From positions 1 through 6,366 of the forward strand of contig NZ_JBHEEH010000037.1 of the NCBI RefSeq assembly GCF_041929845.1: 6,366 nt of DNA. Direction: 5' to 3'. This document shows, piece by piece, positions 1 to 6,366 of the stretch. Position 1 is the first letter of the stretch. The number at the start of each line of letters is the position of its first letter. Source of the DNA: Paenochrobactrum pullorum (lineage in GTDB: Bacteria; Pseudomonadota; Alphaproteobacteria; Rhizobiales; Rhizobiaceae). The notes under the pieces are model-generated. The model had not been told where the DNA came from. It did not search any database and worked only from the letters and a program-made list of their open reading frames with translations. Both the position numbers and the translations under genes were made by a program.

Positions 1-77
<77 letters not shown>

Positions 78-342
78 ATAAACTTTGAGCGTCGGGCTTA
101 GCCCGGTTTTTTTATTTTGTTCGTCCTCGCCGGCTTTGCCAGTCGTTGATGAACATGGGCTGCTCTTGCCCTTAGCCCCAATTTTTCGACGCTGTTATTC
201 AAGCGAATGAGACAGCATTGATTGATTAAGGCTTGTAGCCAGTTTGTCATTGCTTTATCTGGCTGGTATTTTTTGTAAACGCTTGATGCGTTTTGAATAA
301 GTTGTTCTGTTTTGAGAAGATGTTTCATTGATGCGATTAGCA
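78..342 (-). other. 5S to tRNA-fMet spacer
   Basis: A 265-nt AT-rich transcribed spacer. It holds the 3' arm of the 5S processing stem (327-342), a small hairpin AAACGC/GCGTTT at 278-294, a weak stem AGCCAG/CTGGCT at 237-264, and a hairpin plus T-run on the plus strand at 93-113. A 76-codon ATG frame can be read on the minus strand from 328 to 98. It has no visible ribosome binding site and I do not call it a gene. I see no copy of the multi-hairpin element found in the other spacers. Confidence 0.7.
93..113 (+). terminator. Rho-independent-like terminator opposing the operon
   Basis: On the plus strand the hairpin CGGGC-TTA-GCCCG (93-105), then one G, is followed by seven T residues (107-113). 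In this direction it has the form of an intrinsic terminator. It faces against the rRNA operon and sits just after the antisense of tRNA-fMet, so it could end transcripts entering from a plus-strand gene left of the window. On the minus strand the same hairpin is preceded by an A-run and has no T-run after it, so it is not a good terminator for the operon. The 5-bp stem is short, and function is inferred. Confidence 0.45.
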
Positions 343-349
343 GACCTGG
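327..349 (-). other. Pre-5S processing stem, 3' arm
   Basis: This 23-nt segment pairs with 476-454, allowing three mismatches. The pairing extends the mature 5S terminal helix by about 16 positions into the flanking spacers (outer part ATTGATGCG with CGCATCAAT). It is presumably the substrate for endonuclease trimming of pre-5S, but the enzyme cannot be told from sequence. Confidence 0.75.
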
Positions 350-460
350 CAGCGACCTACTCTCCCGTGCCTTAAGACAAAGTACCATCGGCGCTGGAGC
401 GTTTCACGGCCGAGTTCGGAATGGGATCGGGTGCAGCCGCTCCGCAATAACCACCAGGTC
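343..460 (-). rRNA. rrf: 5S ribosomal RNA
   Basis: 5S rRNA of the large subunit, about 118 nt. The ends are set by the terminal helix GACCTGG (460-454) with CCAGGTC (349-343). Internal blocks typical of alphaproteobacterial 5S are present, including CCGAACTCGGCCGTGAAAC (426-408 region) and GGGAGAGTAGGTCGCTGCC near the 3' end. Exact ends may differ by one or two bases; an A-to-T extension to 342 is common in annotation. It lies between the hairpin-filled 23S-5S spacer and the spacer before tRNA-fMet. Confidence 0.95.
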
Positions 461-476
461 AGCAAAGCGCATCAAT
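454..476 (-). other. Pre-5S processing stem, 5' arm
   Basis: Partner of 327-349. The seven bases 454-460 belong to mature 5S and the remaining sixteen are precursor. The arm sits directly between the tail of the minus-strand hairpin element (509-586) and the 5S gene. Confidence 0.75.
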
Positions 477-508
477 AATGTTTGAGAAGCTGGAAGTCTT
501 TCGTGCTA

Positions 509-586
509 TTTTTATCGCTCACGCTACCTTCACTGCGTGAAGGCTTACGCGGGCACGCCGAACGACCGGCGCCATACTGTCGTATG
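509..586 (-). repeat. Multi-hairpin element, copy a (minus orientation)
   Basis: Read on the minus strand from 586: hairpin A CATAC-GACA-GTATG; spacer G; hairpin B CGCCGG-TCGT-TCGGCG (556-571, one G:U pair); linker TGCCCGCGTAAG containing the YCCGC core; hairpin C CCTTCAC-GCA-GTGAAGG (527-543); TAGC; tail GTGAGCGATAAAAA (522-509). Order, linker core and tail match the copies at 601-699, 3389-3495 and 4179-4279. The outer clamp of hairpin C seen in those copies is not recognisable here. The palindrome at 601-614 can serve as its leading hairpin 0, shared with the adjoining copy. Confidence 0.72.
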
Positions 587-600
587 CTTATTGTCATCTT

Positions 601-699
601 CGAAGTTTACTTCGCAAGGTCAAGAGACCGTCGCAACTGATGTTGCGTGCTGTCCGCAGGCTAGCCTGACTTGTCAGGCGCTCAGCCGTAAGGACAAAA
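601..699 (+). repeat. Multi-hairpin element, copy b (plus orientation)
   Basis: Read on the plus strand: hairpin 0 CGAAGT-TT-ACTTCG (601-614); CAA; hairpin A GGTC-AAGA-GACC (618-629); GT; hairpin B CGCAAC-TGAT-GTTGCG (632-647); linker with TCCGC; hairpin C with outer clamp GGCT/AGCC (659-662, 684-687), a single A on the 5' side, inner stem GCCTGA-CTTG-TCAGGC (664-679) and GCTC on the 3' side; tail GTAAGGACAAAA (688-699). The TGAT loop of B and the GT between A and B equal those in the IVS copy. The A/GCTC internal loop equals that in the 16S-tRNA-Ile spacer copy. Copies a and b are head to head. Confidence 0.75.
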
Positions 700-715
700 G
701 AGACATCAAACTTCG

Positions 716-748
716 TTTGATGGATATTGATAATGAGAATGATCAAGT
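716..748 (-). other. Pre-23S RNase III stem, 3' arm
   Basis: This 33-nt segment pairs with 3702-3734 at 32 of 33 positions (two of them G:U, one C:A mismatch). It includes the 3' end of mature 23S (742-748) and extends the terminal helix far into the spacers, as is usual for the RNase III-cut stem of pre-23S rRNA. The distal part (716-722) is shared with an alternative local hairpin at 704-722. Confidence 0.9.
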
Positions 749-949
749 CGATCGAGCTATTAGTACCGGTAAGCTGCATGCGTTGCCGCACTTCCACACC
801 CGGCCTATCAACGTGGTAGTCTTCCACGGCTCTGATAGGGAATACTCGTTTTAAGGTTAGTTTCCCGCTTAGATGCCTTCAGCGGTTATCTAGTCCGTAT
901 ATAGCTACTCTGCTATGCCGCTGGCGCGACAACAGATCCACCAGAGATA

Positions 950-983
<34 letters not shown>

Positions 984-1010
984 CCTTTCAATATTCCTAC
1001 ACCCACGGCA

Positions 1011-1047
<37 letters not shown>

Positions 1048-1052
1048 ACTCA

Positions 1053-1096
<44 letters not shown>

Positions 1097-1166
1097 CCAG
1101 CCCCAGGATGCGATGAGTCGACATCGAGGTGCCAAACAACCCCGTCGATATGGACTCTTGGGGGTC

Positions 1167-1220
<54 letters not shown>

Positions 1221-1343
1221 TCGGGACCACCGGATCACTATGACCGACTTTCGTCTCTGCTCGACTTGTCAGTCTCGCAGTCAGGCAGGCTTATGCCATT
1301 GCACTCAGCGAACGATTTCCGACCGTTCTGAGCCTACCATCGC

Positions 1344-1390
<47 letters not shown>

Positions 1391-1544
1391 ACCATACACG
1401 GTCCTGGACCCGGATAACGGGCCGCAGTTAGACATCCATAAGATTAAGGGTGGTATTTCAAGGATGACTCCACCTGAACTGGCGTCCAGGCTTCAAAGTC
1501 TACCACCTATCCTACACATAACGTCACGAATGCCAGTGTAAAGC

Positions 1545-1576
<32 letters not shown>

Positions 1577-1648
1577 ACCGCAGGAACCCCGCATCTTCAC
1601 GGGGAATTCAATTTCACTGAGTCTGCGTTGGAGACAGCGGGGAAGTCG

Positions 1649-1739
<91 letters not shown>

Positions 1740-1756
1740 AATTCAAGGCTTGCACC

Positions 1757-1787
<31 letters not shown>

Positions 1788-1824
1788 GTCAGACTCTATA
1801 CGTCGTCTTGCGACTTCGCAGAGC

Positions 1825-1861
<37 letters not shown>

Positions 1862-2413
1862 GTGCCACCCCCATCTGCTTGCGCAAAAAGGGGTCACGCT
1901 TCTTCCGAAGTTACGCGTGCATTTTGCCGAGTTCCTTCAACGCAGTTCTCTCAAGCGCCTTGGTATTCTCTACCAGTCCACCAGTGTCGGTTTAGGGTAC
2001 GGTCTATATGCAGGAGCTATTTCCTGGAACCGCTTCACTGCAAGATCAATCCAATAAGATCTCACAATACACACGATCCGTCACTACCTGCAGGCCCACG
2101 AATATTAACGTGGTTCCCATCGACTACGCATTTCTGCCTCGCCTTAGGGGCCGGCTAACCCTGCTCAGATTAACTTTAAGCAGGAACCCTTGGACTTTCG
2201 GCGAGAGTGTCTCTCACACTCTTTATCGTTACTCATGTCAGCATTCTCACTTCTGATATCTCCAGGAGCCCTCACGGGTCTCCCTTCACAGACTTACAGA
2301 ACGCTCCGCTACCACGCACATTAAGTGCATCCACAGCTTCGGTGTATGGCTTGAGCCCCGGTACATTTTCGGCGCAAAGACCCTTATTTAGACCAGTGAG
2401 CTGTTACGCTTTC

Positions 2414-2445
<32 letters not shown>

Positions 2446-3356
2446 TGGTTGTTTTGGGATCCTCACATCCTTTCCCACTTAGCCATAACTTAGGGACCTT
2501 AGATGGTGGTCAGGGTTGTTGCCCTCTCCACGACGGACGTTAGCACCCGCCGTGTGTCTGCCCAGTAGTACTCCTCGGTATTCGGAGTTTGATTAGGATC
2601 AGTAAGACGGTGAGTCCCCATAGCCCATTCAGTGCTCTACCCCCGAGGGTATTCGCTGGACGCTCTACCTAAATAGATTTCGCGGAGAACCAGCTATCTC
2701 CAAGTTTGATTGGCCTTTCACCCCTAGCCACAAGTCATCCCAATCTATTGCAACAGATACGGGTTCGGTCCTCCAGTACATGTTACTGTACCTTCAACCT
2801 GCTCATGGCTAGATCACTTGGTTTCGGGTCTAATGCAACGAACTAAAACGCCCTATTAAGACTCGCTTTCGCTACGCCTACACCTACCGGCTTAAGCTTG
2901 CTCGTTACACTAAGTCGCTGACCCATTATACAAAAGGTACGCTGTCACCCAGAACTAATCTTGGGCTCCAACTGTTTGTAGGCATTCGGTTTCAGGATCT
3001 CTTTCACTCCCCTTGTCGGGGTGCTTTTCACCTTTCCCTCACGGTACTGGTTCACTATCGGTCATGCACGAGTACTTAGGCTTGGATCGTGGTCGACCCA
3101 TGTTCAGACAGGATTTCACGTGTCCCGCCCTACTCAAGGACTTGATAAGAATTTACATGTACGGGGCTATCACCCACTTCAGCCAACCTTTCCAGGTTGT
3201 TCCACTTTTTCTTAACAAGCCACTGGCCTGGTCCGCGTTCGCTCGCCACTACTAGCGGAGTCTCGTTTGATGTCCTTTCCTCCGGGTACTTAGATGTTTC
3301 AGTTCCCCGGGTTCGCTTCTAACCCCTATGTATTCAGAATTAGATACCTTATTAAC

Positions 3357-3573
3357 GATAACTAGAAAGATGAGATGTTCTCATCTGTTTGTTTTCGCTC
3401 ACGTGCCGTACGCATTCTTTCCAGAATGCTGGCACTCCGCGGAGGCGATCCATCAGGATCGACGACCTAGCGGTCTGTATGGGTAAATCCCCATAAAGAT
3501 TGGGCAAAATGCGCTCCAACGAAACTCGTTAAAGCTCAACAGTAAGTCCAACAGCTCAAATTTTCTAGTTATC
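3357..3573 (-). other. 23S helix-9 intervening sequence (IVS)
   Basis: The region is bounded by a perfect 12-bp stem: GATAACTAGAAA (3573-3562) with TTTCTAGTTATC (3368-3357). Helix 9 of 23S is normally a short hairpin; here it encloses 193 nt. IVSs at this position, removed by RNase III without religation, are known in Alphaproteobacteria including Rhizobium-type bacteria. Inside are a 10-bp hairpin with two G:U pairs (3513-3535, loop GTT in RNA sense), short direct repeats AGCTCAA (3533-3539 and 3553-3559), a complete multi-hairpin element (3389-3495), and a terminal hairpin AGATGAGA-ACA-TCTCATCT (3368-3386). It is too short for the S23-type protein found in some other IVSs, and no convincing frame is present. 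Confidence 0.88.
3389..3495 (-). repeat. Multi-hairpin element, copy c (inside 23S IVS)
   Basis: Read on the minus strand from 3495: hairpin 0 TATGGG-GATTTA-CCCATA (3495-3478); CA; hairpin A GACC-GCTA-GGTC (3475-3464); GT; hairpin B CGATCC-TGAT-GGATCG (3461-3446); linker CCTCCGCGGA; hairpin C with clamp GTGCC/GGCAC (3435-3431, 3407-3403), a single A, inner stem GCATTCT-GGAA-AGAATGC (3429-3412) and GTAC; tail GTGAGCGAAAACAA (3402-3389). From the last GAATGC to the tail end it matches copy d at about 25 of 29 positions in inverted orientation. Copy c is the only one inside an rRNA gene. Confidence 0.82.
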
Positions 3574-3701
3574 TAAGGTGGGTTGCCCCATTCGGAAATC
3601 GTCGGATCAAAGGGTATTCGCACCTCCCCGACGCTTATCGCAGCGTATCACGTCCTTCATCGCCTGTGCATGCCAAGGCATCCACCAAATGCCCTTAAGA
3701 C

Positions 3702-3734
3702 ACTTGATCACTCTCATTGCCAATATCCATCAAA
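3702..3734 (-). other. Pre-23S RNase III stem, 5' arm
   Basis: Partner of 716-748; 32 of 33 positions pair in the transcript. The seven bases 3702-3708 belong to mature 23S and the remaining 26 are precursor. Together the arms close a loop of about 2.95 kb containing all of 23S. Confidence 0.9.
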
Positions 3735-3988
3735 ACATCCGTCTTGACGTTATCAGCAGAAAGACCAGCTTCTCGAGATATATCCGGTGGCAGCGGTTAG
3801 GCTTACCAATCATAGTGTAAAGGCTTGAGCAAGCCTAAACGACATCAGTTAAATAACTGATCCGAACACATCTTCTCTTCACTATTTCATACAGAACAAG
3901 CAAACTTGAACCATTGTCCAAAGTTCGCAAACTTGTTTCTTTCCTATGCTGACTGATTAAACCGTCCTACTCGACACCAAAAAAGTGA
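3709..3988 (-). other. tRNA-Ala to 23S spacer
   Basis: A 280-nt transcribed spacer. Beyond the 5' arm of the pre-23S stem it contains two adjacent hairpins, AGGCTT-GCTC-AAGCCT (3836-3821) and ATCAGTT-ATTT-AACTGAT (3861-3844), both with 4-nt loops like the element hairpins but without its linker or tail. A direct repeat GCAAACTTG lies at 3900-3908 and 3927-3935. I see no gene. The frame 3578-3820 runs opposite 23S and this spacer and is not credible. Confidence 0.7.
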
Positions 3989-4064
3989 TGGTGGAGCCAG
4001 ACGGGATCGAACCGACGACCCCCTGCTTGCAAAGCAGGTGCTCTCCCAGCTGAGCTATGGCCCC
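3989..4064 (-). tRNA. tRNA-Ala (UGC)
   Basis: A 76-nt alanine tRNA with encoded CCA (3991-3989). The anticodon TGC is at 4031-4029 in the loop TTTGCAA closed by CCTGC/GCAGG. The acceptor stem carries the G3:U70 pair that identifies alanine tRNAs (GGGGCCA against TGGCTCC). It lies 14 nt after tRNA-Ile, the standard pair in this spacer, and is released from the rRNA precursor by RNase P and 3' processing. Confidence 0.97.
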
Positions 4065-4078
4065 TTATCACGTAAACT

Positions 4079-4155
<77 letters not shown>

Positions 4156-4178
4156 TAATATAAGAACCAACAACCAAC

Positions 4179-4279
4179 GGTTAGAACCAATACAGGACGC
4201 TAGTCCGGCGCAGCCAATGCTGCGCGCCCGCGCAGTGCTAGCATTCATTAGAATGCGCTCAGCACGTGAGCGATAACAA
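4179..4279 (+). repeat. Multi-hairpin element, copy d (plus orientation)
   Basis: Read on the plus strand: weak hairpin 0 GGTT-AG-AACC (4179-4188); AATACA; hairpin A GGAC-GCTA-GTCC (4195-4206); G; hairpin B GCGCAGC-CAAT-GCTGCGC (4208-4225); linker GCCCGCGCA; hairpin C with clamp GTGCT/AGCAC (4235-4239, 4261-4265), a single A, inner stem GCATTC-ATTA-GAATGC (4241-4256) and GCTC; tail GTGAGCGATAACAA (4266-4279). Against copy c, hairpin A keeps the loop GCTA while its stem changes from GACC/GGTC to GGAC/GTCC, and the clamp changes C:G to T:A. It runs antisense to the operon. Confidence 0.82.
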
Positions 4280-4291
4280 TCAATCAACAAT

Positions 4292-4323
4292 GAAGAAAGA
4301 GAAACGAAGGCGGCATAATCCGC
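4292..4323 (-). other. Pre-16S RNase III stem, 3' arm
   Basis: On the transcript this segment pairs with the leader segment 6189-6220 at about 31 of 32 positions including G:U pairs, with one U:U mismatch. The leader arm begins with the motif GAAGAAAGAGAAACG after boxA. The stem closes a loop containing 16S and is the expected RNase III entry point. Confidence 0.88.
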
Positions 4324-4420
4324 AATGTCGACTGCAAGCTGACTGGCTCGCAATCTATGTTCTAATAAGCATGAGAAAGTTCATCCGTAATAAATTACAG
4401 CGTCTTACTATTCTACAGCT

Positions 4421-5967
<1,547 letters not shown>

Positions 5968-6188
5968 AAAATTTGATAATTGGCTATTTTTGGTCAGTGA
6001 TCCCTGTAAACAGAAACCACAAAAACCTTGGTCACGCTCAAATTGACGAGAACATAGTTCATACACATTTCTCAATCTCAAAAGAACCAAACCCAAAGGC
6101 CAAGTCCTCGAAATCAAGAAGCGTCAACATATCTTCTCGAAAAACGTGTCCGCCAAAGTTCATTCTTGAACCGTCCGAAAACAGTTCA

Positions 6189-6220
6189 GCAAACTATGCC
6201 GCCCACGTTTCTCTTTCTTC
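6189..6220 (-). other. Pre-16S RNase III stem, 5' arm
   Basis: Partner of 4292-4323. It starts 10 nt after the boxA core and carries GAAGAAAGAGAAACG then GGGCGGCATA, a leader block typical of Rhizobiales rRNA operons as I recall them. Confidence 0.88.
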
Positions 6221-6230
6221 TGTATGTAAT

Positions 6231-6242
6231 TTTCAAAGAACA
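6231..6242 (-). promoter_or_regulatory. boxA antitermination signal
   Basis: TGTTCTTTGAAA on the minus strand, close to the boxA consensus TGCTCTTTAACA. In the nascent RNA boxA binds NusB-S10 (NusE) and lets RNA polymerase resist Rho-dependent termination across the operon. The position just upstream of the pre-16S stem is as expected. Confidence 0.8.
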
Positions 6243-6366
6243 GACAAAGTCACCTTCGTCGAAAACTCAAAATCGCAATCACCAATCTATCAAGCGCTTC
6301 GCTCAACCGTCCGGCAATCTCACCACCCTCAAACCCGAAGGCTTCCAAGTGGCCCGAAATCGTCTG

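Larger units (their letters stand above)
461..741 (-). other. 23S to 5S spacer packed with hairpins
   Basis: About 280 nt holding at least eight short perfect or near-perfect palindromes: 527-543, 556-571, 573-586, 601-614, 618-629, 632-647, 664-679 and 704-722. Stems are 4-8 bp and loops 2-4 nt. Most belong to two oppositely oriented copies of a multi-hairpin element that meet at the central palindrome 601-614. The hairpin 704-722 (CATCAAAC-GAA-GTTTGATG on the minus strand) overlaps the 3' arm of the pre-23S stem at 716-722, so the two pairings compete. The frame 537-854 that crosses this spacer has no coding support. Confidence 0.8.
5968..6366 (-). other. rRNA operon leader region
   Basis: About 400 nt upstream of 16S containing boxA (6242-6231), the 5' arm of the pre-16S stem (6220-6189) and a hairpin GAACTGT-TTTCGG-ACGGTTC (6187-6168, one G:U). 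A small stem TTCA-AGAA-TGAA lies at 6170-6159. No promoter stands out clearly enough to call; the operon promoter is probably in the last 120 nt or beyond the window. The minus-strand frame 5917-6117 crosses the 16S start and is not a gene. Confidence 0.7.

Noticed and set aside
509..699. CRISPR-like array suggested by regularly spaced palindromes
   Set aside because: Stems differ from one palindrome to the next and there are no identical direct repeats with unique spacers.
537..854. 105-codon frame across the 23S-5S spacer and 23S 3' end
   Set aside because: Half is 23S and half is hairpin repeat; no ribosome binding site and no credible protein features.
3357..3573. IVS-encoded S23-type four-helix protein
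   Set aside because: Such proteins need about 110-120 codons; the IVS is only 217 nt with no fitting frame.
3821..3861. Two adjacent hairpins in the tRNA-Ala to 23S spacer as a fifth element copy
   Set aside because: Loop size fits, but the YCCGC linker, the nested hairpin C and the tail are all missing, so I leave them unassigned.
4292..4323. Inverted duplicate of the leader in the first spacer, first taken as a fifth repeat copy
   Set aside because: It is fully explained as the 3' arm of the pre-16S RNase III stem pairing with 6189-6220.
6246..6366. Sigma-70 promoter for the operon
   Set aside because: Several TTGA-type hexamers occur on the minus strand, but none has a convincing -10 element at 16-18 nt, so I do not call one.

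Overview
The window is one complete ribosomal RNA operon lying wholly on the minus strand, so transcription runs from high to low coordinates. The order is leader with boxA, 16S, tRNA-Ile(GAU), tRNA-Ala(UGC), 23S, 5S, initiator tRNA-fMet(CAU). I find no protein-coding gene that can be supported. The open frames that can be drawn across the window lie inside or opposite rRNA, apart from one doubtful small frame (98-328).

Organism. Several features point to Alphaproteobacteria, order Hyphomicrobiales (Rhizobiales): the gene order ending in tRNA-fMet, 16S signatures such as the GATGAATGTTAGCCGTCGGG stretch, a helix-9 intervening sequence (IVS) that splits 23S near nucleotide 135, and the leader motif GAAGAAAGAGAAACG after boxA. 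The spacers are fairly AT-rich. The 16S variable regions resemble the Rhizobiaceae/Bartonellaceae side of the order but match no genus I can name with confidence.

Layout. 6366-5968: leader with boxA and the 5' arm of the pre-16S RNase III stem. 5967-4426: 16S, carrying a 53-nt expanded arm in the helix-10 region. 4425-4156: first spacer, with the 3' arm of the pre-16S stem and a hairpin array. 4155-4079: tRNA-Ile. 4064-3989: tRNA-Ala. 3988-3709: second spacer. 3708-742: 23S, interrupted by a 217-nt IVS at 3573-3357. 741-461: a spacer packed with hairpins. 460-343: 5S. 342-78: last spacer. 77-1: tRNA-fMet, whose CCA end is exactly the window edge.

Main discovery candidate. Four places carry diverged copies of the same roughly 90-110-nt multi-hairpin element: 23S-5S spacer minus strand (509-586), 23S-5S spacer plus strand (601-699), 23S helix-9 IVS minus strand (3389-3495) and 16S-tRNA-Ile spacer plus strand (4179-4279). 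Each has the ordered hairpins A, B and C, a YCCGC linker between B and C, and a tail related to GTGAGCGA-(A/T)-AACAA. Three copies share a nested hairpin C with a clamp and fixed internal-loop letters. Stem sequences differ between copies by changes on both sides that keep pairing, while unpaired letters stay similar. This looks like a palindromic repeat family that has colonised positions in an rRNA operon which tolerate insertion, including a spot inside the 23S gene that is probably removed from the mature RNA.
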